DNA of 64,000 bases from Streptomyces sp. HUAS ZL42. GTDB lineage: Bacteria; Actinomycetota; Actinomycetes; Streptomycetales; Streptomycetaceae. The notes beneath the pieces are model-generated. The model did not search any database. It was not told the DNA's origin and was given only the letters and a program-made list of their open reading frames with translations. Positions 53,091 to 61,655 of this stretch are shown piece after piece (position 1 is the stretch's first letter; every line of letters begins with the position of its first letter). The position numbers and the translations under genes were made by a program. The DNA is taken from contig NZ_CP160403.1 of the NCBI RefSeq assembly GCF_040782645.1, forward strand, positions 3,038,001 through 3,102,000, written 5' to 3'.

Positions 53091-53534
53091 TCACTCCCCG
53101 GCCGGCCCCGCGGCCGCCTCGTGCATGGCCAGTTCGAGGAGGGCCGGGTCGTTGAGGAGTCCGGAGCCGTCCGGCGGGATCAGCCAGCGGACTCCGCCCG
53201 TGGAACGGCCCGGGTACGGCACGACCATCCGCGTGCCGGCCCCGGCCGCACGGATACCGGTGCCGAGCCAGCGGGCCGCGGTGCCCGGCGGTACGAAGAA
53301 GCCCATGCGTGCGTTCGCCGAGTCGACGAGCACCGGGCCGGGGCGGTCGACGATGCGGGCGAGCACATCGAGGGTGGGGCGGCCGAGCTCACCCGGCAGG
53401 ATGAGCACGTCCCAGGCCTTGCCTGCGGGCAGCAGCACGAGTCCGAGCGGGTTGCGCTCCCACTCCCGGCGGCAGGCCTCGGGATCCGGTGCGACGGATG
53501 CGAGCCACTCGGCCGCGGTCCTGGGCCCAGTCAT
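53091..53534 (-). CDS. Hypothetical protein related to prim-pol N-terminal-like family
   Basis: A 147-residue soluble protein with LLPAGKAWDVLILPGELG, GPVLVDSANARMGFFVPPGTAARW and GGVRWLIPPDGSGLLNDPALLELAM. This pattern occurs in actinobacterial proteins annotated as bifunctional DNA primase/polymerase. The acidic catalytic residues of a prim-pol active site are not evident, so enzymatic activity should not be assumed. It starts at ATG 53534 with GGGAGG 8 nt upstream. It lies 122 nt downstream of the FAD oxidoreductase gene on the same strand. Confidence 0.6.
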   Translation of the reverse strand: MTGPRTAAEWLASVAPDPEACRREWERNPLGLVLLPAGKAWDVLILPGELGRPTLDVLARIVDRPGPVLVDSANARMGFFVPPGTAARWLGTGIRAAGAGTRMVVPYPGRSTGGVRWLIPPDGSGLLNDPALLELAMHEAAAGPAGE

Positions 53535-53656
53535 GCAGGGGACCTCCCTGGTCTCCGAGATTCACGTGGACGCTGGTCGCGTCACGGAGGAGAGGGAGGT
53601 CCGCGGCAGGCATTACGCGGGTTCGCGCCACCCTTCCGGGTGAACCGGTCCGCAGC

Positions 53657-55075
53657 TCAGCTGTCGAAGCCGAGTCCCAGCCTGTCCATCGCCCTCAGCC
53701 AGAGGTTGCGCCGTCCGCCGTGGGCGTCCGCGCGGGCCAGCGACCACTTGGTGAGCGCGATGCCGGTCCAGGCGAAGGGCTCGGGCGGGAAGGGCAGGGG
53801 CTTCTTGCGCACCATCTCGAGCGCCGTGCGCTCCGTGCGCTCCCCCGAAAGCAGGTCCAGCATCACGTCCGCCCCGAACCGCGTCGCGCCGACGCCGAGC
53901 CCCGTGTAGCCGGCCGCGTACGCGACCTTGCCGTGGTGCGCGGTGCCGAAGAACGCCGAGAAGCGCGAGCAGGTGTCGATCGCGCCGCCCCAAGCGTGGG
54001 TGAAGCGGACGCCCTCCAGCTGTGGGAAGCAGGTGAAGAAGTGCCCGGCGAGCTTGGCGTACGTCTCCGGCCGGTCGTCGTACTCGGCGCGCACCCGGCC
54101 GCCGTACTGATAGACGGCGTCGTAGCCGCCCCAGAGGATCCGGTTGTCCGCCGACAGCCGGAAGTAGTGGAACTGGTTCGCACTGTCCCCGAGCCCCTGC
54201 CGGTTCTTCCAGCCGACCGACGCCAGCTGGTCGGCCGTCAGCGGCTCGGTCATCAGCGCGTAGTCGTACACCGGGACCGTGTAGGACCGCACGCGTCTGA
54301 CCAGGCTCGGGAAGATGTTCGTGCCGAGCGCGACCTGCCGGGCGCGGACCTGGCCGTACGGGGTGCGTACGGCCATGCCGGCGCCGTACGGCTTCAGTGT
54401 CAGCGCGGGGGTGCGCTCGAAGACCCGGACGCCGAGGCGCAGGCAGGCCCGCTTCAGCCCCCACGCCAGCTTGGCGGGGTGCAGCATGGCCACGCCCCTT
54501 CGGTCGTACAGGCCCGCCTGGAAGGTCGGTGAGTCGACCTGTTCCCGTACGGCTTCGGCGTCCAGGAACTCCACGCCGTCGGCTAGGCCCCGCCGCTCCA
54601 TCTCCTCGTACCAGTCACGCAGGTCCCGAGCCTGGTAGGTCTCGGTCGCGACATCGATCTCGCCGGTGCGTTCGAAGTCGCAGTCGATCCCGTGGCGGGC
54701 GACCGCGGCCTCGATCTCGTCGAGGTTGCGGGCGCCCAGCTCCTGGAGTCGGTGGATCTCGTCCGGCCATCGGGTGAGTCCGTTGGGCAGGCCGTGGGTG
54801 AGGGATGCGGCGCAGAAGCCGCCGTTGCGGCCGGAGGCGGCCCAGCCCACCTCGCGGCCTTCGAGCAGCACCACGTCCCGCTGCGGGTCGCGCTCCTTGG
54901 CGAGGAGCGCGGTCCACAGTCCGCTGTAGCCGCCGCCCACGACCAGCAGGTCGCAGGTCTCGGCGCCGGTGAGCGCGGGCTCGGGGTGGGGCTTGCCGGG
55001 GTCTTCCAGCCAGTACGGGACCGGCTGTGCGTCGGAAAGTGATGTCGCCCAACGGTTCATGGCGCTTGGGGCCAT
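53657..55075 (-). CDS. FAD-dependent oxidoreductase, PuuB-like
   Basis: A 472-residue DAO-family flavoprotein. The FAD-binding loop is VVGGGYSGLW (residues 45-54), with GWAASGRNGGFC and the C-terminal YAAGYTGLGVGATRFGADVMLDL. The GRNGGFC context and overall length resemble gamma-glutamylputrescine oxidase PuuB and related amine oxidases. Co-location with a polyamine importer and an aldehyde dehydrogenase supports oxidation of a polyamine or its glutamyl derivative to an aldehyde. It starts at ATG 55075 with GGAG 8 nt upstream, 30 nt behind the second permease gene. Confidence 0.82.
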   Translation of the reverse strand: MAPSAMNRWATSLSDAQPVPYWLEDPGKPHPEPALTGAETCDLLVVGGGYSGLWTALLAKERDPQRDVVLLEGREVGWAASGRNGGFCAASLTHGLPNGLTRWPDEIHRLQELGARNLDEIEAAVARHGIDCDFERTGEIDVATETYQARDLRDWYEEMERRGLADGVEFLDAEAVREQVDSPTFQAGLYDRRGVAMLHPAKLAWGLKRACLRLGVRVFERTPALTLKPYGAGMAVRTPYGQVRARQVALGTNIFPSLVRRVRSYTVPVYDYALMTEPLTADQLASVGWKNRQGLGDSANQFHYFRLSADNRILWGGYDAVYQYGGRVRAEYDDRPETYAKLAGHFFTCFPQLEGVRFTHAWGGAIDTCSRFSAFFGTAHHGKVAYAAGYTGLGVGATRFGADVMLDLLSGERTERTALEMVRKKPLPFPPEPFAWTGIALTKWSLARADAHGGRRNLWLRAMDRLGLGFDS

Positions 55076-55105
55076 GATTTCAACTCCCTACGGGTATTTC
55101 CGCGG

Positions 55106-55906
55106 TTATGACTTCTGCCTGGTGCGGCGGTTTCCGATGACCATGGAAGCCAGCACGAGCAGTACGGCGACGAGGAACATGGCCGTGCCGATGACATTGA
55201 TCTGAACGGGCGTCCCGCGCTGTGCCGAGCCCCAGACGAACATGGGGAACGTGACGGTCGAGCCCGCGTTGAAATTGGTGATGATGAAATCGTCGAAGGA
55301 GAGCGCGAAGGCGAGCAGCGCACCCGCCGCGATTCCGGGGGCCGCGATCGGGAGGGTGACGCGCAGGAACGTCTGCACCGGTCCGGCGTAGAGGTCCCGC
55401 GCGGCCTCCTCCAGTCGCGGGTCCATCGACATCACGCGTGCCTTGACGGCGACGACGACGAAGCTGAGGCAGAACATGATGTGGGCGATCAGGATCGTCC
55501 AGAAGCCCAGCTGAGCACCCAGGTTGAGGAAGAGGGTGAGCAGGGAGGCCGCCATGACGACCTCGGGCATCGCCATCGGCAGGAAGATCAGTGAGTTCAC
55601 GGTGCCGCGCGCGCGGAATCGGTAGCGGACCAGCGCGAAGGCGATCATCGTGCCGAGGAGGGTCGCGCCGACCGTCGCCCACAGGGCGATCTGGAGGCTG
55701 AGGGACAGCGAGCCGCACATGTCGGCGACCCCGCACGGGTCCTTCCAGGCGTCCGTGGAGAACTGCTGCCACTCGTAGTTGAAGCGCCCCTTCGGCTTGT
55801 TGAAGGAGAACACCGTCACGACGATGTTGGGCAGCAGGAGATATCCGAGGGTGATGAGTCCCGCGATGACCACGAGATGGCGCTTGAGCCGGTTGACGAA
55901 GGGCAT
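55106..55906 (-). CDS. potC: Spermidine/putrescine ABC permease, PotC-like
   Basis: A 266-residue inner-membrane permease with six hydrophobic segments. The ATPase-coupling motif is RLEEAARDLYAGPVQTFLRVTLP. It belongs to the PotC half of polyamine importers. The ATG directly abuts the TAA of the PotB-like gene with no gap, so coupling is certain to be tight. The FAD oxidoreductase gene follows 30 nt later. Confidence 0.9.
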   Translation of the reverse strand: MPFVNRLKRHLVVIAGLITLGYLLLPNIVVTVFSFNKPKGRFNYEWQQFSTDAWKDPCGVADMCGSLSLSLQIALWATVGATLLGTMIAFALVRYRFRARGTVNSLIFLPMAMPEVVMAASLLTLFLNLGAQLGFWTILIAHIMFCLSFVVVAVKARVMSMDPRLEEAARDLYAGPVQTFLRVTLPIAAPGIAAGALLAFALSFDDFIITNFNAGSTVTFPMFVWGSAQRGTPVQINVIGTAMFLVAVLLVLASMVIGNRRTRQKS

Positions 55907-56836
55907 TTAGACCAGATCCTCCGTCCCGGACCTGCGGATGTAGAAGGTGACCATGAGGAGAATCGCGGCCATCAGGATGAAGGAGAGCGCCGCCGCCGTC
56001 GGATAGTCCAGCACCCGCAGGAACTGCGTCTGGATGACGTTTCCGATCATGCGTGTGTCGGTGGATCCGAGGAGTTCGGCGTTCACGTAGTCGCCGGCCG
56101 CCGGGATGAAGGTCAGCAGCGTGCCGGAGACGACCCCGGGCATCGACAGCGGGAAGGTGACCCTGCGGAAGGTGGTCAGCGGCTTGGCGTAGAGGTCGCC
56201 CGCCGCCTCGTGCAGCCGCCCGTCGATGCGCTCGAGCGAGGTGTAGAGCGGCAGGATCATGAACGGCAGGAAGTTGTACGTCAGGCCGCACACCACCGCC
56301 AGCGGCGTGGCCAGCACCCGGTCGCCGGAGGTCCAGCCGAGCCAGCTGGTGACGTCCAGGACGTGCAGCGTGTTGAGTGCGCCGACCACGGGTCCGCTGT
56401 CCGAGAGGATCGTCTTCCAGGCGAGTGTGCGGATCAGGAAGCTGGTGAAGAACGGCGCGATCACCAGGATCATGATCAGGTTCCGCCAGCGGCCCGCGCG
56501 GAAGGCGATCAGGTACGCCAGCGGATAGCCGAGCACCAGGCACAGCACGGTCGCGGCGGCCGCGTAGGCGACCGAGCGCAGGAACTGCGGCCAGTACTCG
56601 CTGAGTGCGTCCCAGTAGGTCGCGAAGTGCCAGGTGACCTTGTAGCCCTCCTCCAGGGAGCCCGTCTGCACGGACGTGGAGGCCTGGTAGATCATCGGCA
56701 GCGCGAAGAAGACCAGCAGCCACAGGATGCCGGGCAGCAGGAGCCAGTACGGCACCAGGCGGCCCCGCTTGCGCGGGGGCTTCTTCTCCGGGGCGGCCGG
56801 GGAGAGAGGCGGCGGCGCCTCGGTGAGCGTCGCCAT
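55907..56836 (-). CDS. potB: Spermidine/putrescine ABC permease, PotB-like
   Basis: A 309-residue permease with a ~25-residue Pro/Lys-rich cytoplasmic start and six membrane segments. The coupling motif reads LHEAAGDLYAKPLTTFRRVTFPLS. The ATG at 56834-56836 overlaps the PotA-like stop by one base (TGATG). It forms the membrane channel together with the PotC-like subunit. Confidence 0.9.
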   Translation of the reverse strand: MATLTEAPPPLSPAAPEKKPPRKRGRLVPYWLLLPGILWLLVFFALPMIYQASTSVQTGSLEEGYKVTWHFATYWDALSEYWPQFLRSVAYAAAATVLCLVLGYPLAYLIAFRAGRWRNLIMILVIAPFFTSFLIRTLAWKTILSDSGPVVGALNTLHVLDVTSWLGWTSGDRVLATPLAVVCGLTYNFLPFMILPLYTSLERIDGRLHEAAGDLYAKPLTTFRRVTFPLSMPGVVSGTLLTFIPAAGDYVNAELLGSTDTRMIGNVIQTQFLRVLDYPTAAALSFILMAAILLMVTFYIRRSGTEDLV

Positions 56837-58008
56837 CAGACCGCCGCCTCTTCTTCTGTACCGGCGGAGCCCACTGTCCCAGCAAGCAGGGACTGGGTCG
56901 CGTCGAGACCGAAGGTGTGCTCCGGGTTCCAGTGCAGGACGACCTCCGCGCCGGGCACCAGCCGGGCGTCGCGGTCGATGTTCTGGGCGTAGACCTCGAA
57001 CTCGGGGCAGACGGGACTGTCGACGACGTACTGCGTGGACACCCCGATGAAGCTGGAGTCGGCGATCCTGCCGGTGATCCGGTTGCGGCCCTCGGCTATG
57101 TCGCCGGCGTCGTCCGCGTGCGTGAGGGAGATCTTCTCGGGGCGGACACCGACCAGCACCTTGCCCCCGGCCGTCGTCGACGCGGAGCATCGCGCCTCGG
57201 GCAGCAGCAGCTTGCCGCCGCCCGCCTTGAGGACGATGTCGTCGCCGCTCTTGGTGTCGACCTCGGCCTCGATCAGGTTCGAGGTGCCGAGGAAGTTCGC
57301 GACGAACGTGGTCTGCGGGTTCTCGTAGAGGTCGGTGGGCGAGCCGAGTTGCTCGACGCGGCCCGCGTTCATCACGGCGACCGTGTCGGCCATCGTCATG
57401 GCCTCCTCCTGGTCGTGCGTGACGTGGATGAAGGTGATGCCCACCTCGGTCTGGATGCGCTTGAGCTCCAGCTGCATCTGGCGGCGCAGCTTGAGGTCGA
57501 GGGCGCCGAGCGGCTCGTCGAGGAGGAGCACCTTGGGGTGGTTGATCAGCGCGCGGGCCACGGCGACGCGCTGCTGCTGGCCGCCGGAGAGCTGGTGCGG
57601 CCGCTTGCGGGCCTGCTCGCCCAGCTGCACCAGCTCGAGCATGTCCTGGACCTGCTTCTTCACCGACTTGATGCCGCGTCTGCGCAGACCGAAGGCGACG
57701 TTCTCGAAGATGTCGAGGTGCGGGAAGAGGGCGTACGACTGGAAGACCGTGTTCACCGGCCGCTTGTACGGCGGGAGCGCGGTCACGTCCTGGTCGCCCA
57801 GCGACACGGTGCCGGAGGTGGGCTCCTCCAGGCCGGCGATCATGCGCAGGGTGGTGGTCTTGCCGCAGCCGGAGGCGCCGAGCAGGGCGAAGAAGGAGCC
57901 CTGCGGCACGGTCAGGTCGAGCGGGTGGACGGCGGTGAAGGAGCCGTAGGTCTTGCTGATCCCGGAGAGGCGGACGTCGCCGCTGGTGTCTGTCTTCATG
58001 GTCGTCAC
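56836..58008 (-). CDS. potA: Polyamine ABC transporter ATP-binding protein, PotA-like
   Basis: A 390-residue ATPase. The nucleotide-binding domain has Walker [10 protein letters not shown] (Lys50), the LSGGQQQR signature, Walker B VLLLDEP and a switch His in [11 protein letters not shown]-terminal TOBE regulatory domain is indicated by [11 protein letters not shown] and [12 protein letters not shown]. It powers the PotB/PotC-like channel at the inner face of the membrane. The start is placed at GTG 58008, overlapping the binding-protein stop (GTGA); an ATG three codons later has no ribosome-binding site. Confidence 0.92.
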   Translation of the reverse strand: MTTMKTDTSGDVRLSGISKTYGSFTAVHPLDLTVPQGSFFALLGASGCGKTTTLRMIAGLEEPTSGTVSLGDQDVTALPPYKRPVNTVFQSYALFPHLDIFENVAFGLRRRGIKSVKKQVQDMLELVQLGEQARKRPHQLSGGQQQRVAVARALINHPKVLLLDEPLGALDLKLRRQMQLELKRIQTEVGITFIHVTHDQEEAMTMADTVAVMNAGRVEQLGSPTDLYENPQTTFVANFLGTSNLIEAEVDTKSGDDIVLKAGGGKLLLPEARCSASTTAGGKVLVGVRPEKISLTHADDAGDIAEGRNRITGRIADSSFIGVSTQYVVDSPVCPEFEVYAQNIDRDARLVPGAEVVLHWNPEHTFGLDATQSLLAGTVGSAGTEEEAAV

Positions 58009-59252
58009 GCCCCTGTGAGCTTCGCGAACTTCTCTTCGTAGGCCGTCTCTTCCTTCGAGCTCAGCGAGCGGAAGGCATGGGACTTGGCCTGCATGGCCTT
58101 GTCGGGGATGATCAGCGGGTTGTTCGCCGCATCCTCGTCGATCTTCGCAAGGGCGTCCTTCACGCCGTCGACGGGACAGACGTAGTTGATGTAGGCGGCG
58201 AGCTCGGCGGCCGCATCCGGCTCGTAGTAGTAGTCGATGAGCCGCTCGGCGTTCGTCTTGTGGCGCGCCTTGTTGGGGATGAGCATGTTGTCGCTCGACG
58301 TCATGTAGCCGCTGTCCGGGATGACGAAGTCGACGTCCGGGCTGTCCGCCTTGAGCTGGACGACGTCGCCGGCCCACGCGATGCAGGCGGCGAAGTCGCC
58401 CTTGGTGAGGTCGGACGTGTAGTCGTTGCCGGTGAAGCGGCGGATCTGGCCGCTGTCGACGGCCTTCTGGAGGCGGGCGATCGTCGCGTCGTAGTCGTCG
58501 TCGGTGAACTTGGCGGGGTCCTTGCCCATGTCGAGCAGGGTCATCCCGATGGTGTCGCGCATCTCGGTAAGGAAGCCGACGCGGCCCTTGAGCTTGGGGT
58601 TGTCGAGCATGTCGGAGACGGACTTCACCTCGATGCCGTCGAGCGCCTTCTTGTTGTACGCGATGACGGTCGAGATGCCCTGCCACGGGTACGAGTAGGC
58701 GCGGCCCGGGTCCCAGTCGGGGCTGCGGAACTGCTGCGACAGGTTGGCGTAGGCGTGCGGCAGGTTGGAGGGGTCCAGCTTCTGGACCCATCCCAGGCGT
58801 ATCAGCCGTCCGGCCAGCCAGTCGGTGAGGACGATGATGTCGCGGCCGGTGTCCTGGCCCGCGGCGAGCTGCGGCTTGATCTTGCCGAAGAACTCGTTGT
58901 TGTCGTTGATGTCCTCGGTGTACTTGACCTTGATACCGGTTCTCTTGGTGAACGCGTCGAGGGTCGGGTGGTGCTTGCCGCTGTCGTCGACGTCCATGTA
59001 CTCGGTCCAGTTGGAGAAGCTGACGGTCTTCTCCTTGGCCGAGTGGTCCTCGGCGGACGTGCCGCCCTCGGTCTTGCCGGCCGCCGGGATCCCGCAGGCG
59101 CTCAGCGCGCCCAGTCCGCCCAGCGTGAGCGCGCCGCCCGCGGAGGCGCGCAGCAGCGAGCGGCGGGTCATGGCGGCCCTGCCGTTGCGGAGGCTGCGCC
59201 TGATCGCGGCCACTTGGGCCGGGGACAGGCGGTCGGGCTCGTACTGCTCCAT
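58005..59252 (-). CDS. potD: Polyamine-binding lipoprotein, PotD/PotF-like
   Basis: A 415-residue extracellular solute-binding protein. An N-terminal extension of ~27 residues precedes a twin-arginine motif (MTRRSLLRASAGG) and a lipobox LSAC. The mature part shows the polyamine-binder opening VSFSNWTEYMD, DIIVLTDWLAGRLIRLGWVQKLD and the late NPLIIPD. The start ATG 59252 has AAAGGG 10 nt upstream; Met28 is an alternative that would put the twin arginines near the start. It is the second gene of the operon. Confidence 0.9.
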   Translation of the reverse strand: MEQYEPDRLSPAQVAAIRRSLRNGRAAMTRRSLLRASAGGALTLGGLGALSACGIPAAGKTEGGTSAEDHSAKEKTVSFSNWTEYMDVDDSGKHHPTLDAFTKRTGIKVKYTEDINDNNEFFGKIKPQLAAGQDTGRDIIVLTDWLAGRLIRLGWVQKLDPSNLPHAYANLSQQFRSPDWDPGRAYSYPWQGISTVIAYNKKALDGIEVKSVSDMLDNPKLKGRVGFLTEMRDTIGMTLLDMGKDPAKFTDDDYDATIARLQKAVDSGQIRRFTGNDYTSDLTKGDFAACIAWAGDVVQLKADSPDVDFVIPDSGYMTSSDNMLIPNKARHKTNAERLIDYYYEPDAAAELAAYINYVCPVDGVKDALAKIDEDAANNPLIIPDKAMQAKSHAFRSLSSKEETAYEEKFAKLTGA

Positions 59253-59305
59253 GCGCGTGGTGCCCTTTCGGGAGGGTTCGGCCTGGTCAGTGGCCGTGTA
59301 CTGGC

Positions 59306-60841
59306 TTATCGGTCCCCGAAGACGGTGCGGTGCCAGTCCTTCGCGGCCACCGCGGTGTTGTCGAACATGACGTGTTTGATCTGGGTGTACTCCTCGAACG
59401 AGTACGTGGACATGTCCTTGCCGAAGCCGGACTGCTTGATGCCGCCGTGCGGCATCTCGCTGATGATCGGGATGTGGTCGTTGACCCACACACAGCCCGC
59501 CTTGATCTCGCGGGTCGCGCGGTTCGCCCGGTAGACGTCCCGGCTCCACGCGGAGGCGGCCAGTCCGTACGGGGTGTCGTTGGCGAGCCGGATGCCCTCG
59601 TCGTCCGAGTCGAAGGGCAGGACGACGAGGACCGGCCCGAAGATCTCGGACTGGACGGCCTCGCTGTCCTGCGGCGCGTCGGCGATGAGGGTGGGCCGGT
59701 AGTAGGCGCCGTTCTTCAGCTCCCCCTGGGGAGCCTCGCCACCCGTGACCACGCGCGCGTAGCCGCGTGCCCGGTCGACGAAGCCGGCGACCCGGTCGCG
59801 CTGGACGTGCGAGATCAGCGGGCCGAGGTCGGTGCCGGGGGCGAAGGGGTCGCCGACGCGGACGGTGTCCATGAGGGCCGCTGTCCGGGCGACGAACTCG
59901 TCGTAGTGGGGCCGTTGCACGTACGCGCGCGTGGCGGCCGTGCAGTCCTGCCCGGTGTTGATGAGCGCGCCCGCGACCGCCCCGTTGACGGCGGCTTCCA
60001 GGTCGGCGTCGTCGAAGACGACGAAGGGTGCCTTGCCGCCCAGCTCCAGGTGGATCCGCTTGACGGTGGCGGTGGCGATCTCGGCGACCCGCTTCCCGAC
60101 GGCGGTGGAGCCGGTGAAGGACGTCATGGCCACGTCCGGGTGGCCCACGAGGTGCTCGCCGGCCTCCCTGCCGGTGCCGGTGACGATGTTGATCACGCCG
60201 TCGGGGATGCCGGCCTCGGTGGCCGCCCGGGCGAACAGCAGCGAGGTGAACGGGGTGAGCTCGGCGGGTTTCAGCACGATCGTGTTGCCGGCGGCGATCG
60301 CCGGGAGGATCTTCCAGGCGGCCATCTGGAGGGGGTAGTTCCAGGGCGCGATGGAGCCGACGACGCCGATGGGTTCGCGGCGGAGGTACGAGGTGTGGTC
60401 GCCGGAGTACTCGCCCGCGGACTGCCCCTGCAGGTGGCGGGCGGCACCCGCGAAGAACGCGGTGTTGTCGATGGTGCCGGGCACGTCGAACTCGCGGGTC
60501 AGCTTCAGCGGTTTGCCGCACTGGAGCGACTCGGCGCGGGCGAAGTCCTCGGCATGGTCGGCGAGGACGGCGGCGAAACGGTGCAGGGCGTCGGAGCGCT
60601 CACCGGGCGTGGCGCCCGCCCAGCCCGGGAAGGCCTCGCGGGCGGCGGCGACGGCCGCGTCGACGTCGTCGGTGCCGGCCAGCTCGTACGTGTACACGTC
60701 CTCGCCCGTCGCGGGGTCGACGACCGCGTGTGTACGGCCCGAGGTGCCCTTCGTCGGGCGGCCCGCGATGTACTGCGCGCCGTCCGCGAAGCGTTCCTGT
60801 GCCGGGAATCGGTCCGGGGTGGCGGTGCCCGGGTTGTGCAT
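59306..60841 (-). CDS. Gamma-aminobutyraldehyde dehydrogenase-like enzyme
   Basis: A 511-residue NAD-dependent aldehyde dehydrogenase. The catalytic Cys300 is in NTGQDCTAATR and the general-base Glu in LELGGKAPF; GSIAPWNYP and FTGSTAVGKR mark the coenzyme site. The sequence resembles PatD/PuuC-type gamma-aminobutyraldehyde dehydrogenases. It would turn the aldehyde made by the PuuB-like oxidase into GABA or its glutamyl form. It is the first gene of the polyamine operon. The start is ATG 60841 with GGAGG 8 nt upstream, and a promoter with a palindrome over its -35 lies ~70 nt upstream. Confidence 0.9.
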   Translation of the reverse strand: MHNPGTATPDRFPAQERFADGAQYIAGRPTKGTSGRTHAVVDPATGEDVYTYELAGTDDVDAAVAAAREAFPGWAGATPGERSDALHRFAAVLADHAEDFARAESLQCGKPLKLTREFDVPGTIDNTAFFAGAARHLQGQSAGEYSGDHTSYLRREPIGVVGSIAPWNYPLQMAAWKILPAIAAGNTIVLKPAELTPFTSLLFARAATEAGIPDGVINIVTGTGREAGEHLVGHPDVAMTSFTGSTAVGKRVAEIATATVKRIHLELGGKAPFVVFDDADLEAAVNGAVAGALINTGQDCTAATRAYVQRPHYDEFVARTAALMDTVRVGDPFAPGTDLGPLISHVQRDRVAGFVDRARGYARVVTGGEAPQGELKNGAYYRPTLIADAPQDSEAVQSEIFGPVLVVLPFDSDDEGIRLANDTPYGLAASAWSRDVYRANRATREIKAGCVWVNDHIPIISEMPHGGIKQSGFGKDMSTYSFEEYTQIKHVMFDNTAVAAKDWHRTVFGDR

Positions 60842-60911
60842 GTCGCTCTCCTCCGCCGTGGCCCCGTGGTCCGGGGGTGGGTGGCGTAGCTCCAGCTCGA
60901 TTTGAGTGCCG

Positions 60912-60955
60912 ATCCTGACAGAGGGATGCGACTCCAACAAGGGATTCCGTTGTTG
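60912..60955 (-). promoter_or_regulatory. Promoter and overlapping operator of the polyamine operon
   Basis: On the minus strand, -35 TTGTTG (60935-60940) and -10 CAGGAT (60912-60917) are spaced by exactly 17 nt. The -35 is one arm of a 21-bp near-perfect palindrome at 60935-60955, with CAACAA/TTGTTG ends, GGA and TCC inner triplets and three unmatched positions. A protein bound there would block or guide RNA polymerase. The PucR-like regulator is a candidate, unproven. Confidence 0.6.
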
Positions 60956-61051
60956 CCTTTTGGTTACGCGACGGAATCTGTCGACCAGGGTGTCGAGTCG
61001 CCACCGAAAAGGCGGGACGGGGTGTCAGTGGCGCGTGCCACACTCGCCTGC

Positions 61052-61609
61052 ATGGGAGAGATCGATTCTCGGGACGCCCTGGTCAGGGAGGTCCGGTCGG
61101 GGGCGAGGGTGAAGTACCTGCACTTCTGGGGGCACCGGCCGCGGCCCGACGGCCGGGTGGGCAGCAGCTGTCTGAGCCAGTGGTGGCCGTCACCGTTCGT
61201 GGTCGGCGGGGTCACCTATGCGACGGCCGAGCACTGGATGATGGCCGGGAAGGCGCGGCTTTTCGCAGACGCGGAGGCGGAGAAGCGGGTGCTGGCGGCG
61301 GGTCACCCCTCCGTGGCGAAGAAGGCCGGGCGGCTGGTGCGCGGCTTCGACGAGGCGATATGGGAGCGCGAGCGGTTCCGGATCGTGGTCGAGGGCAGCG
61401 TCCACAAGTTCGCCGCGCACGCCGATCTGCGGGAATTCCTGCTCGGCACCGGGGACCGCGTGCTGGTGGAGGCCAGCCCTGTGGACCGGGTCTGGGGCAT
61501 CGGCCTCGCCGCGACCGACGAGGCCGCGGGGGATCCGGAGCGGTGGCGGGGGCCCAATCTGCTGGGGTTCGCGCTGATGGAGGCGCGAGAGCGGCTCCGG
61601 GCCGGCTGA
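61052..61609 (+). CDS. NADAR family protein (YbiA-like)
   Basis: A 185-residue protein of the NADAR/DUF1768 family. Family markers are KYLHFWGH, the YATAEHWMMAGKARLF helix with the expected catalytic Glu, and RVWGIGL near the end. Characterised members hydrolyse N-glycosidic bonds of riboflavin-pathway intermediates or remove ADP-ribose from guanine in DNA; which applies here cannot be told. The start at ATG 61052 follows family length. It has no ribosome-binding site, and GTG codons at 61021 and 61027 are alternatives. It is divergent from the polyamine operon. Confidence 0.85.
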   Translation: MGEIDSRDALVREVRSGARVKYLHFWGHRPRPDGRVGSSCLSQWWPSPFVVGGVTYATAEHWMMAGKARLFADAEAEKRVLAAGHPSVAKKAGRLVRGFDEAIWERERFRIVVEGSVHKFAAHADLREFLLGTGDRVLVEASPVDRVWGIGLAATDEAAGDPERWRGPNLLGFALMEARERLRAG

Positions 61610-61622
61610 GGAGCCGGCCCGG
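61597..61622 (+). terminator. Hairpin overlapping the NADAR stop codon
   Basis: The 11-bp arms 61597-61607 and 61612-61622 are exactly complementary with a 4-nt loop. The TGA stop lies within the hairpin. Confidence 0.6.
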
Positions 61623-61655
61623 CGTTCCGACGTGGCGGACTAGCTAGGGGTGGGC

